From the NCBI GenBank assembly GCA_030835825.1, contig JAURRA010000017.1, forward strand, positions 43,968 to 107,967: a stretch of 64,000 nucleotides of DNA. Direction: 5' to 3'. The stretch's first letter is position 1. Every line of letters begins with the position of its first letter. A model generated the notes under the pieces. It did not search any database, had not been told where the DNA came from, and was given only the letters and a program-made list of their open reading frames with translations. This DNA is from Flavobacteriaceae bacterium. Its GTDB lineage: Bacteria > Bacteroidota > Bacteroidia > Flavobacteriales > Flavobacteriaceae. Both the position numbers and the translations under genes were made by a program. Shown in pieces: positions 27,805 through 36,560 of the stretch.

Positions 27805-29583
27805 ATGAAAACGCTCGATCGTTATATTTTTGTTTCCTATCTCAAGACCTTTTTTAGTGTCTTTGCGGTAATCATGATGATATTTTTACTGCAGTCTGTT
27901 TGGCTTTACATTAATGAATTGGCCGGTAAGGATCTCGATTTAATTATTATCGGCAAGTTTTTACTTTTCATTTCCCAACGTCTTGTGGTGCTGGTTTTGC
28001 CTTTGACCATTCTTCTGTCCTCCATTATGGTTTTTGGCAACTTTTCGGAGAATTATGAGTTCGCAGCGATGAAATCAGCCGGTATTTCCTTGTTGAGAGG
28101 CATGCGTAGCGTTGGGGTTTTCATAGCATTTCTTGCTGTAATAACCTTTTTCTTCTCGAACAATGTCATTCCTTCGGCAGAGTATAAACTCTTTAATCTG
28201 AGAAGAAATATAGCCCAAGTTAAACCTGCTATGGCCATAGTTGAAGGTCAATTTAGTGATCTCGGAGGTATGAATATCAAAGTGGGGAATAAATACGGAG
28301 ATAATGGTGAGTACCTCGAAGATGTCACCATTCATATGTCGACGTTCAATAGACCAGGAAACTACAAGGTAGTCAAAGCTGAAAAAGGAATGTTGATGAC
28401 ACAGGAGGACGCTGATGTGCTTCAACTCAAGTTGTACAATGGTAACTATTACAACGAATTGCAGCCCAAAGATTTCGAAGAAAGAAAAAAGAAACAGCAC
28501 GTTAAAAGCGCTTTTGAATCTTATACTATCAATGTGGATCTGTCCGAGATTAACAATGTCGATTTTGAAGATCAGGCATTTAATAATCGTTACAATATGC
28601 TCACCATCAATGAGCTAGGCCTTACAATAGATTCTCTATCGCATAAAACTTCGAACTCTTATGCCCAATTGTCAGAATCGGTTTACGATAGAACATCGGT
28701 ACGAAATTTGGATCTAAATTTAACACCACTCGAAACTGATTCCATCTACCAAAACTCCATTTACGATCTTTATTCTGTCGAGCAAAGAAAGCGTATGGCC
28801 GATTTGGCACTGGGTAATGTTCGTAGCAGCAGGCAGTTGTTATATGAAAGTCAAAAAAAAATTGAATTAGAAACTCAAAATTTAAACTTGCATGTGATTG
28901 CTTGGCATGAAAAGTTTGCATTGGCGCTAAGTTGTTTGATCCTATTCTTTGTTGGTGCTCCCATTGGAGCTCTGATTCGAAAGGGCGGTTTTGGGTTGCC
29001 CATTGTTATCGCCATGGTGTTGTTTTTGACCTACCATTTTTTAAATATTTTCACCAAGAATAGCGCAGAGGACGGCAGTTTTCACCCTGTACTAGCCACC
29101 TGGTTTTCTACTTTCATTATGCTACCCCTAGGATTATATCTGACCAATCGTTCAACGAAAGATCGACCTGTTTTTGAGGCCGATCAATTGATAAAGCCCT
29201 TGGTTAATTTATTAGTAAAACAGCGCAAAGAGACCAATGGCAATGAGCGTTACAGTCAAATCTGGCAAGAATACCAGCAACACGCCAAGCTCACCTTGAT
29301 TTTATATTTTTTGCTGCTTTCAATATTGTTCCTGGATTATGGCACCCGGGGCTTAGATTGGCCTGTATTACAGGGCATAATAAAAGTGACTGTGATCCTT
29401 ATCGGGATTGTGTATGTAACTTCTTTGTTTCGAGCACTATCACTACAATCGGGTTTGTACAAAACTATCGGTGTCATCAACCGATTTCAAACTAACCTCA
29501 TATTAATCGCGGCCCTTCCCCTATATGGCTTGTATTATTATTACATGAAAAATCAAATACAAGAAGATTTAAAGACCCTTTAA
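27805..29583 (+). CDS. LptF/LptG family permease (YjgP/YjgQ)
   Basis: Inner-membrane subunit of the lipopolysaccharide export ABC system. The N-terminus (MKTLDRYIFVSYLKTFF) and first helices match LptF/LptG, with LPLTILLSSIMVFG and FAAMKSAGISLLRGMR. A periplasmic beta-jellyroll follows (about residues 130-290), and further helices include SCLILFFVGAPIGALIRKGGFG. At 592 residues it is longer than the roughly 360 of proteobacterial LptG. The extra length is a linker and a C-terminal extension with additional hydrophobic segments (about residues 495-580). Which of LptF or LptG it represents is not decidable here. Confidence 0.9.
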   Translation: MKTLDRYIFVSYLKTFFSVFAVIMMIFLLQSVWLYINELAGKDLDLIIIGKFLLFISQRLVVLVLPLTILLSSIMVFGNFSENYEFAAMKSAGISLLRGMRSVGVFIAFLAVITFFFSNNVIPSAEYKLFNLRRNIAQVKPAMAIVEGQFSDLGGMNIKVGNKYGDNGEYLEDVTIHMSTFNRPGNYKVVKAEKGMLMTQEDADVLQLKLYNGNYYNELQPKDFEERKKKQHVKSAFESYTINVDLSEINNVDFEDQAFNNRYNMLTINELGLTIDSLSHKTSNSYAQLSESVYDRTSVRNLDLNLTPLETDSIYQNSIYDLYSVEQRKRMADLALGNVRSSRQLLYESQKKIELETQNLNLHVIAWHEKFALALSCLILFFVGAPIGALIRKGGFGLPIVIAMVLFLTYHFLNIFTKNSAEDGSFHPVLATWFSTFIMLPLGLYLTNRSTKDRPVFEADQLIKPLVNLLVKQRKETNGNERYSQIWQEYQQHAKLTLILYFLLLSILFLDYGTRGLDWPVLQGIIKVTVILIGIVYVTSLFRALSLQSGLYKTIGVINRFQTNLILIAALPLYGLYYYYMKNQIQEDLKTL

Positions 29584-29613
29584 ATGACACCTAATTCACC
29601 TATATTTGCTGCT

Positions 29614-30750
29614 ATGACAGAGCCAAGCATCCATTTGAACAGCATTGAAGAAGCCATCGAGGACATCAAAGCTGGTAAAATTATCATTGTTGTCGATGAC
29701 GAGAATAGAGAAAACGAAGGTGATTTTATGGCAGCGGCTGAAAAAGTAACACCAGAAATGATCAATTTCATGGCTACTCATGGCCGTGGACTCATTTGTA
29801 CACCATTGACAGAAGAACGCTGTGAATTACTTCGTCTCGATAGAATGGTACGTGACAATTCCGATCCCATGGAAACGGCTTTTACAATTTCCGTAGACTA
29901 CAAAGGCGACGGGGTTACTACTGGAATATCTGCAGCAGATCGTTCTAAAACGATTCAGGCTTTAATTCATCCAGACACCCCAGCAAATGCATTTATCCGT
30001 CCTGGACACATTTTTCCTTTGATTGCCAAAGAGGGGGGTGTTTTGCGTCGCACAGGACATACCGAGGCTGCTATAGACATGGCACGGCTAGCAGGATTAG
30101 CTCCAGCAGGTGTCATCGTAGAAATCATGAATGAAGATGGTACAATGGCACGGCTTCCTGATTTATTAAAAGTAGCTCAACGCTTTGATTTAAAAATCAT
30201 TTCTATCGAAGATTTGGTCGCCTATCGGATGCAGCACGATTCATTGATTAATAAAATTGAGGATTTTTCATTTTCGACGCGTTTTGGAAATTATAGATTG
30301 CGGGCCTATGAGCAAACCACCAATAAGCAAGTACATCTGGCCTTAACGAAGGGACATTGGGAGATAGATCAGCCCGTTTTAGTTAGAGTTAATTCTTCAT
30401 CTGTTAATAATGACATTCTGGGCACCTTAACTAACAACGCCGAGGCACATTTGGATGCTGTTTTTCAAAAGATGGAAAAGCATGGATCGGGAGCGGTAAT
30501 TTTTATTAATCAACAGGCCCCATCTGGAAGTCTGTTACATCGTCTAAGACAGCTGAAGGAGATGCAATCTCACGACAGTATGGCTAAGGCTCCTCAGGTA
30601 GCTATGGACCACAAAGATTTTGGCATTGGTGCTCAAATACTTCACGATTTAGGTATTTCAAAAATAAAATTGATGACTAATAGCACTCAAACCAAACGGG
30701 TGGGTATGATTGGTTATGGCCTTGAAATTGTCGATTATATTCCCTACTAA
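29614..30750 (+). CDS. ribB: 3,4-dihydroxy-2-butanone-4-phosphate synthase with degenerate GTP cyclohydrolase II domain
   Basis: Riboflavin-pathway protein of the RibBA layout. The N-terminal RibB domain is complete: DDENRENEGDF, ATHGRGLICTPL, GVLRRTGHTEAAIDMARLAGL. The C-terminal RibA-like half (from about residue 200) lacks the three zinc cysteines: the expected C-x-C segment reads VRVNSSSVNNDILGTLTNN, and the arginine/EGRGIGL active-site loop is absent. It should therefore make dihydroxybutanone phosphate only, and GTP cyclohydrolase II must be encoded elsewhere. I start at 29614 (MTEPSIHL); ATG at 29584, directly after the lptF/G stop, is possible. Confidence 0.88.
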   Translation: MTEPSIHLNSIEEAIEDIKAGKIIIVVDDENRENEGDFMAAAEKVTPEMINFMATHGRGLICTPLTEERCELLRLDRMVRDNSDPMETAFTISVDYKGDGVTTGISAADRSKTIQALIHPDTPANAFIRPGHIFPLIAKEGGVLRRTGHTEAAIDMARLAGLAPAGVIVEIMNEDGTMARLPDLLKVAQRFDLKIISIEDLVAYRMQHDSLINKIEDFSFSTRFGNYRLRAYEQTTNKQVHLALTKGHWEIDQPVLVRVNSSSVNNDILGTLTNNAEAHLDAVFQKMEKHGSGAVIFINQQAPSGSLLHRLRQLKEMQSHDSMAKAPQVAMDHKDFGIGAQILHDLGISKIKLMTNSTQTKRVGMIGYGLEIVDYIPY

Positions 30751-30792
30751 AAAATTTTCAACTAAGCTGCTCTTAACAAACATCACCCTGTG

Positions 30793-31986
30793 TTAAACCA
30801 CTTTTCCAATCAAGGTCGCCATGAGCTCAGCCCTTTGCTCGACTTCTGTCGATGTCATTCCTAATTTAATAAGGCAAGAAATGTTTCGTCCTAAGAAAGC
30901 ATCAGAGCGTTGAAAATTTTGCCTTCCTATGAGTGCCAAACCTATTTTCTGAGCTTCGTTTAAGTTATTTAGCGCATTTCCCCATTTAAGATGATCCCAT
31001 TGCCTCACATAATGCCAATTGTTGTCCAAATAATGAAAACAGTCACCTATGCCCTGATCTGCAAATAACAACATGGCAGCTTTAGTTTGTTCTTCGGTGG
31101 GTAAAAAGAAATTTAAAAAGGCATAACTCTCTTCACCTCCTTCGGGAACGCGCCGAAATTCTATTTCAGGAATTCGAGCCAAAGCGGTTTTCAAGATGTG
31201 GTAATAGTGTTTTTGGTGTCTAAGAAACTCCGGCAACCGCCGGGCTTGAGCCAATCCTACTGCGGCATTGAGCTCTGAAATTCTAAAATTGTATCCAAGG
31301 ATAGGGTGCCCATCGGTCCCTCGATTTGATCCCAAATGATCGTGACCATGATCCGAATATTGATCTAACAATGGAGCGAACAAATCGTTATTGGTAATCA
31401 CAGCGCCTCCCTCACCACAAGTTATTGTCTTAACCGCATCAAATGAAAAGCATCCCAAGTCTCCAATGGTTCCCAAATTTTGTCCTTTATAGGTGCCACC
31501 AATGGCTTGACAAGCATCCTCTATAAGTAGAAGGTTTTCTGTCTTACAAATAGATTTTAGGGCATCCATATCAGCCATACTACCGCACATATGTACAGGC
31601 ATAACAGCTTTAGTTTTTGCGCTAATGGCTTGTGCTACGGCTGCAGGTGACATGGTTAAGGTGTTATCTATATCAACCAAAACTGGTGTGGCACCAACCA
31701 TTAAAACAGCTTCAAAACTAGCAACAAAAGTAAAAGCGGGGACTATCACCTCGTCCCCTGCTCCTATTCCAGCCACAACCAAGGCCGATGTTAAGGCTGC
31801 TGTACCACTGGACAAAAGCTGCGCATGTTTTACATTTAATTGTTGGCATATTTCCAACTCCATAGCTTTCGCTTTCCAATGGCCTTGACGTTGATTATCA
31901 AAACCATAACGCATGAGTACACCACTATTCAGTACATCCTGGACTTCTTTGCGTTCGGCCTCGCCAAATAACTCAAATCCCGGCAT
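30793..31986 (-). CDS. DegT/DnrJ/EryC1 family PLP aminotransferase, KdnA-like
   Basis: A 397-residue sugar aminotransferase of fold-type I. PLP features are intact: SSGTAALTSAL, EDACQAIGG and the lysine in FDAVKTITCGEGGA (near 183), then GYNFRISELNAAVGLAQ. The N-terminal MPGFELFG, the RYGF segment and the NNWHYVRQWDHLK region resemble KdnA, which makes 8-amino-8-deoxy-Kdo for the LPS core in Shewanella. The expected partner alcohol dehydrogenase KdnB is not adjacent, so the substrate is uncertain. The start overlaps the nitroreductase stop (TAATG), indicating coupling to that gene. Confidence 0.8.
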   Translation of the reverse strand: MPGFELFGEAERKEVQDVLNSGVLMRYGFDNQRQGHWKAKAMELEICQQLNVKHAQLLSSGTAALTSALVVAGIGAGDEVIVPAFTFVASFEAVLMVGATPVLVDIDNTLTMSPAAVAQAISAKTKAVMPVHMCGSMADMDALKSICKTENLLLIEDACQAIGGTYKGQNLGTIGDLGCFSFDAVKTITCGEGGAVITNNDLFAPLLDQYSDHGHDHLGSNRGTDGHPILGYNFRISELNAAVGLAQARRLPEFLRHQKHYYHILKTALARIPEIEFRRVPEGGEESYAFLNFFLPTEEQTKAAMLLFADQGIGDCFHYLDNNWHYVRQWDHLKWGNALNNLNEAQKIGLALIGRQNFQRSDAFLGRNISCLIKLGMTSTEVEQRAELMATLIGKVV

Positions 31987-32624
31987 TAATTGACTTTGAT
32001 TTGTAGCACGCTGTTATCAATGGATTTTCTAACCTTGGGCATAGCTGCAAAAGGATCATCTTGGGCGCGGTACCCGATAGGCATTAAAAGGACGGATTTG
32101 AGACCTTTCGACTTTAAATCTAGCACGCGATCGTACTCATCGGGTGTAAAACCTTCCATGGGGCAAGCATCTATGCCCTCCATAGCACAAACAGTTAACA
32201 TATTACCCATGGCTAAATAGGCCTGCTTGGCTGCCCAAGAATCAATTTCACCCTGAGATTTGCTGCCAAATTCTTTTAAAACAGCCGATCTAAAACCAGC
32301 TAAAATTTCTGGTGATGTCCCCCGTTGATGGATAATCCGATCGAAAAATTCATTGATATAGGCATCGTTTATATTTAGGTGGGTGCAAAATAGTAACAAA
32401 TGCGATGCTTGAACCACTTGTTGTTGATTCATGCTTACCGGAAGAAGCTCCTTTTGAAGACTTTTATTCTGAATAACCAACAGTTTGACTGGTTGTAAAC
32501 CATAAGACGACGCAGATAGGTTAAACGCTTTTATCAATAGGTCCACCACTGAATTGGGGATGGTTTTTTGATCATCAAATTTTTTGCATGCATAACGCCA
32601 TTCTAAAGCTTCTATTGAGGTCAT
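31986..32624 (-). CDS. NAD(P)H-dependent nitroreductase family oxidoreductase
   Basis: A 212-residue FMN-binding protein of the nitroreductase family (NfsB/YfkO-like). The N-terminal EWRYACKKFDD, then NLSASSYGLQPVKLLVI and the later CAMEGIDACPMEGF, with VLLMPIGYRAQDD near the C-terminus, are typical of the FMN site and dimer interface. It probably reduces quinones or nitro compounds; the physiological substrate is unknown. It is upstream of and coupled to the KdnA-like aminotransferase, though no functional link is evident. Confidence 0.88.
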   Translation of the reverse strand: MTSIEALEWRYACKKFDDQKTIPNSVVDLLIKAFNLSASSYGLQPVKLLVIQNKSLQKELLPVSMNQQQVVQASHLLLFCTHLNINDAYINEFFDRIIHQRGTSPEILAGFRSAVLKEFGSKSQGEIDSWAAKQAYLAMGNMLTVCAMEGIDACPMEGFTPDEYDRVLDLKSKGLKSVLLMPIGYRAQDDPFAAMPKVRKSIDNSVLQIKVN

Positions 32625-32693
32625 CGAGTTATATTTTGCATAAAAATAGGTATTCTGCGCGTCAAAATAAAGCCAGTCAATAAGAATGATTCA

Positions 32694-33464
32694 TTAAAAG
32701 AACCAGAGTCTTATAGCTAGGGCAGTCACTACGATCATCATTGCTCTTCGCACCAGGACATCACCTTTTGCAACAGACCATCTGCTAGCCAACCAGGCTC
32801 CTGAGATATTGCCGATTGAAAGCACCAGACCATAGACCCAATTTATGCTGTCGTTTAGGGCAAAAACGATCAAAGCACCCAAGGTGTAAATAGAAACAAT
32901 AGCCACTTTGGAGGCATTAGACCGGACCAAGGACATCTTATTAAAGTAGGGCAGAAAAACTAAAATAACCAAGCCAATACCAGCATTTAAAAAGCCACCA
33001 TAGATACCAATAAAAAAGAAAGAGAGAATAGAAATCCACAAATGCCAACCGGTGGTTTTCGCAGATATGTTGTTGGGTTTGAGTTTGGGTGTGAAGGCGA
33101 TCATCAGCACCACAAAAATCATTACCACAGACAATATTTTTTTAAACAAATCTCCTGAAATTTCAATGGCAATTTGCGCTCCAATAAGAGCTCCAAAAAG
33201 TGCGCTTATACCGCAATAAAGACTGAACGGAAAATCGGCCACCCCTTTAGATTTGAAACCAGCTGTCGCAGAAATAGTTTGAAAAAATATAGCGACTCTG
33301 TTAGTACCGTTGGCCAAAGCTGGTGGTAAACCTAAAAAAATTAATGTTGGTAGAGTTAACAAGGTACCTCCTCCTGCAATGGTATTGACAATACCAGCAA
33401 CGAAACCAACAGCTATCAAGAGCAAGGCATTCCAGTCTAAATCGGCAATCAAAAGTGCGCTCAT
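32694..33464 (-). CDS. TauE/SafE family membrane permease
   Basis: A 256-residue inner-membrane protein with about eight hydrophobic helices. The family start GFVAGIVNTIAGGGTLLTLPTLIFLGLPP and ANGTNRVAIFFQT are present in the first half, and the second-half repeat GFLNAGIGLVILVFL mirrors it. TauE/SafE proteins export or import sulphur-containing or other organic anions such as sulphoacetate. The substrate here is not indicated by the neighbours. It stands alone upstream of the nitroreductase with a 69-base gap. Confidence 0.88.
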   Translation of the reverse strand: MSALLIADLDWNALLLIAVGFVAGIVNTIAGGGTLLTLPTLIFLGLPPALANGTNRVAIFFQTISATAGFKSKGVADFPFSLYCGISALFGALIGAQIAIEISGDLFKKILSVVMIFVVLMIAFTPKLKPNNISAKTTGWHLWISILSFFFIGIYGGFLNAGIGLVILVFLPYFNKMSLVRSNASKVAIVSIYTLGALIVFALNDSINWVYGLVLSIGNISGAWLASRWSVAKGDVLVRRAMMIVVTALAIRLWFF

Positions 33465-33516
33465 GCGGCAAAATTAAGATAAAGTCAGATGATGTCTTTT
33501 AATTTGACACAAAACC

Positions 33517-33548
33517 TTTGAAAGAATTCAAAAAGGATTCTATATTTG
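33517..33548 (+). promoter_or_regulatory. promoter of tRNA-Ser
   Basis: TTTG at 33517-33520, 20-base spacer, TATATTTG at 33541-33548, an exact match to the Bacteroidota -33/-7 promoter. Transcription would start just before the tRNA 5' end at 33559. Confidence 0.8.
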
Positions 33549-33558
33549 CAACCGCTAA

Positions 33559-33643
33559 GGAGAAATGGCAGAGTGGTCGAATGCGGCAGTCTTGAAAACT
33601 GTTGAGGGTCACACCTCCGGGGGTTCGAATCCCTCTTTCTCCG
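33559..33643 (+). tRNA. tRNA-Ser (anticodon TGA)
   Basis: Type II tRNA with acceptor pairs GGAGAAA/TTTCTCC, an anticodon loop CTTGAAA with TGA at 33593-33595 (reads UCA), a long variable arm (GAGGGTCACACCTC region) and the T-loop TTCGAAT. The discriminator is G and CCA is not encoded. A strong promoter lies just upstream and a terminator just downstream, so it is a single-gene unit. Confidence 0.96.
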
Positions 33644-33651
33644 CAACATAT

Positions 33652-33677
33652 CCCCGTAGTTAAACTACGGGGTTTTT
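33652..33677 (+). terminator. intrinsic terminator after tRNA-Ser
   Basis: Arms CCCCGTAG and CTACGGGG around a five-base loop (33660-33664), followed by TTTTT. It lies nine bases after the tRNA. Confidence 0.92.
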
Positions 33678-33710
33678 GTATCTTAGCAGGGTGTAATCTA
33701 ATCCTCTTCA

Positions 33711-35144
33711 ATGGAATTAAATATTGGTATTGACGCAATAGGCTACTATGTTCCCCAATTAATGGTGTCCATGAAAGATTTGGCTCAAGCTAGAAACCTC
33801 CCTTACGACAAACTTCATTTGGGATTAGGCCTTTCGGCAATGGCCATACCCGATAAGGATGAAGATGCAGTCAGTTTTGCCGCCAATGCTTTGATTAAAC
33901 TTATCGAGGTTAATCAAATTGATCCCAAAACCATTGGAAGGGTTTATTTGGGAACTGAAAGTGCGGTCGATAGCTCTAAGCCAACCGCTACTTATGCCGT
34001 TGGAGCGGTTGAACGCTTACTGGAAACGAATTACGGTCCAAGAGTTTTTAAGAATTGTGATGTGGTAGATATGACTTTCGCCTGTGTAGGTGCGGTTGAT
34101 GCTCTGCAGAATTGTCTGGATTGGGTCAGAGTTGACACAAAAAGGAAGGCAGTGGTAATCGCGTCGGATGTATCAAAATACGACCTGAATTCTACAGGAG
34201 AATACACTCAGGGCGCTGGGGCAGTCGCTCTGTTGATCAGTCACGAACCTTCCATATTATCGATCGCTGATCATTGGGGTGTTGGCATGGAAAGCGTCAA
34301 TGATTTTTTTAAACCACGACGCGAAATCAGTAAGTCTGAGATTATCCATGATTTAAAAGAATTGTTAAATATTGATGATTCTCAAGAAGTTATAACTCAA
34401 AAACTACATCAGTCTACGTCAACATTTTGGAGTGACAGAAAGGCAACTTTTGAGTTGTTTAAGGAAGAGCCTGTTTTTGAGGGACAGTTTTCTAATCAAT
34501 GTTACGAGGCCCGGGTCAGTGAGGCTTTAGACCATTTGTCATCTCAAACTTCGATTAATTATAACCAGGATTGGAATCACTTGATCTTCCACCTACCCTA
34601 TGCCTTTCACGGTCGTCGTATCATTTTTGAAAATTGGCTCAAGTGGTTAAAAGATAGTGATGATATGGCAGCTCTAGAAAGTGAAATTGGTTCCCAGCAA
34701 GAAGCTGACCCCAAAGAATGGCAAAAGTTGGCTCGAAAATCTAGTATCTACAAACAATTTGTGTCTGATCGTATTGCACCCTCAGAAAGGGCGTCGTCTG
34801 AAATTGGCAATATGTACACCGCGTCTATATTTATGGCTTTCGTGAGTCTATTGGCCAACGCCCTAGAACACAAGCTTGACTTAGCAGGTAATAAGGTTGG
34901 TTTTATAGCCTATGGAAGTGGTTCTAAGTCTAAAGTATTTCAAGGCGTGATTCAATCCAATTGGCTCAAAAAGGTTAATACTTTAAATCTATTTGTAGAT
35001 TTATCCTCTAGACAAAAAGCTAGTATTAAGGAATATGAGGACTTGCACGATCTGAAAACACAGACACCATTAACAACTGGTGGCGTAAGACTTAAGAATA
35101 TTACAGATCAAGGCGACTTCAAGGGCTTTAGGAATTACCTGTAA
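33711..35144 (+). CDS. hydroxymethylglutaryl-CoA synthase
   Basis: Condenses acetyl-CoA with acetoacetyl-CoA to HMG-CoA, the entry to the mevalonate route of isoprenoid synthesis. The 477 residues have the catalytic Glu in YLGTES, the acyl-enzyme Cys in DMTFACVGAVDALQ (near residue 123) and the catalytic His region LPYAFHGRR. The architecture matches bacterial and eukaryotic HMG-CoA synthases rather than KAS III. Mevalonate-pathway use is typical of Flavobacteriia and supplies the prenyl chain for the menaquinone made by the men operon in this window. Confidence 0.93.
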   Translation: MELNIGIDAIGYYVPQLMVSMKDLAQARNLPYDKLHLGLGLSAMAIPDKDEDAVSFAANALIKLIEVNQIDPKTIGRVYLGTESAVDSSKPTATYAVGAVERLLETNYGPRVFKNCDVVDMTFACVGAVDALQNCLDWVRVDTKRKAVVIASDVSKYDLNSTGEYTQGAGAVALLISHEPSILSIADHWGVGMESVNDFFKPRREISKSEIIHDLKELLNIDDSQEVITQKLHQSTSTFWSDRKATFELFKEEPVFEGQFSNQCYEARVSEALDHLSSQTSINYNQDWNHLIFHLPYAFHGRRIIFENWLKWLKDSDDMAALESEIGSQQEADPKEWQKLARKSSIYKQFVSDRIAPSERASSEIGNMYTASIFMAFVSLLANALEHKLDLAGNKVGFIAYGSGSKSKVFQGVIQSNWLKKVNTLNLFVDLSSRQKASIKEYEDLHDLKTQTPLTTGGVRLKNITDQGDFKGFRNYL

Positions 35145-35151
35145 AACAAAA

Positions 35152-36438
35152 TCACTTTAACAAATCGTTATCTTCTGGCTGCTGCAAGACATCCACCTTG
35201 TTGAGTTTAGAAAACATCATTTTTGTTCGTGTTGTTACCAAATTATCCAATTCGCGATCGGCTTCTCTCAATTTTCTTTGAGTTTTTTCTAGGACTTCCC
35301 CGAATTTCCCAAATTCAGTTTTTACTGTTCTAAGAATCTGCCACACTTCACTAGACCGCTTCTGAATGGCTAAGGTCTGGAAGCCCATCTGAAGAGAGTT
35401 TAAAAGAGCTGCCAAGGTTGTCGGGCCTGTCACTACTATCTTGAATTCTCGCTGTAATTGGGCGATCAAATCGGGACTTCTGACTACTTCGGCATACAAT
35501 CCTTCGAACGGCAAAAACATAATACCAAAGTCTGTTGTATTCGGTGGATCTATATATTTAGAAGAAATATCTTTAGCGAATTTCTTGATTGAAACAGCTA
35601 GGGCCTTTTGCGATAATTCGATCGCTATAGTATCGCCCGCATCGTATGCAGCTTGCAACCGGGCATAATCTTCTTGAGGGAACTTAGCGTCTATAGGAAG
35701 ATAAACAAAGTTCTTGTTGGTGTCTTGTCCTGGAAGTTTTATGGCGAACTCGACTATTGAATCTGAACCGGCCTTGGTTTTCACATTGGACTCGTATTGA
35801 TCAGGAGCTAAAATACTTTCTAAAAGCATAGCCAACTGTGTTTCGCCAACACCACCTCTGCTTTTTACATTACTCAGTACTTTTTTCAAATCGCCAACAC
35901 CAGCTGCTAAGGTCTGCATCTCTCCCAAACCTTTTTGCACATCTAGCAATTGCTTAGTCACTATTTCGAAAGACTTGCCCAATCGTTCTTCAAGCGTCTT
36001 GTGTAGCTTCTCATCTACGGTTTCCCGCATTTTTTCAAGTTTGAGTTCCGTCGATTTGACCAATTCATCCTGTTTGACAGCCATGGCTTCAAACTTTTCC
36101 TTTTGAAGATCATTAAAATCTTTAACACTTTTCACAAAAGACTCGTTGAAATACTTTAACGACTTGTGTAATTCCTCCCTATCGTCCTTAGCACTTTTAA
36201 TTTGGTTTTCATTGATATATCTCAAACGTTCCTCCAATTTTTCAGATAGCCTGTCTAAATTCTTTGACAATTCTTCTCTGTTCAATTGTAAAGATTGCGT
36301 GAGTTCCATGCGGTTCTTTTGCAATTCGTCCTGAAGGATAGCGTTGGCGCCTCCTTTGGATGTGCGAAAAGCTTTGAATACAAGAATCAACAGAAACCCA
36401 AGCAACAGTATTAAAAGCATCAAAAACAGATTGTCCAT
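35152..36438 (-). CDS. rmuC: RmuC family DNA recombination protein
   Basis: A 428-residue protein with an N-terminal membrane helix (about residues 3-22, LFLMLLILLLGFLLILVF), a long coiled coil (about residues 35-190, rich in Glu, Lys and Leu) and the RmuC core (KSRGGVGETQLAMLLESIL, YLPIDAKFPQEDYARL, FGIMFLPFEGLYAEV). The core resembles PD-(D/E)xK nucleases with K-D-x-x-Y-type residues; RmuC limits inversions at short inverted repeats in E. coli. It is convergent with the HMG-CoA synthase gene with only seven bases between stops. Confidence 0.92.
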   Translation of the reverse strand: MDNLFLMLLILLLGFLLILVFKAFRTSKGGANAILQDELQKNRMELTQSLQLNREELSKNLDRLSEKLEERLRYINENQIKSAKDDREELHKSLKYFNESFVKSVKDFNDLQKEKFEAMAVKQDELVKSTELKLEKMRETVDEKLHKTLEERLGKSFEIVTKQLLDVQKGLGEMQTLAAGVGDLKKVLSNVKSRGGVGETQLAMLLESILAPDQYESNVKTKAGSDSIVEFAIKLPGQDTNKNFVYLPIDAKFPQEDYARLQAAYDAGDTIAIELSQKALAVSIKKFAKDISSKYIDPPNTTDFGIMFLPFEGLYAEVVRSPDLIAQLQREFKIVVTGPTTLAALLNSLQMGFQTLAIQKRSSEVWQILRTVKTEFGKFGEVLEKTQRKLREADRELDNLVTTRTKMMFSKLNKVDVLQQPEDNDLLK

Positions 36439-36560
36439 TTACCTACAAATTAGTTCAAGGGTAAAGATACCAAAACTTTAAGAGTAACTCAGACAATTGA
36501 GAAGTTCAAAACCACAAGAGCTTGACGTTATTTTTTAAGAACACAAGTTGTTAAATGTCA

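Noticed and set aside
33499..33738. Minus-strand open frame of 79 codons across the tRNA-Ser gene
   Set aside because: It is the antisense reading of the tRNA (GERGIRTPGGV-type peptide) and its flanks; such frames are a well-known annotation artefact.
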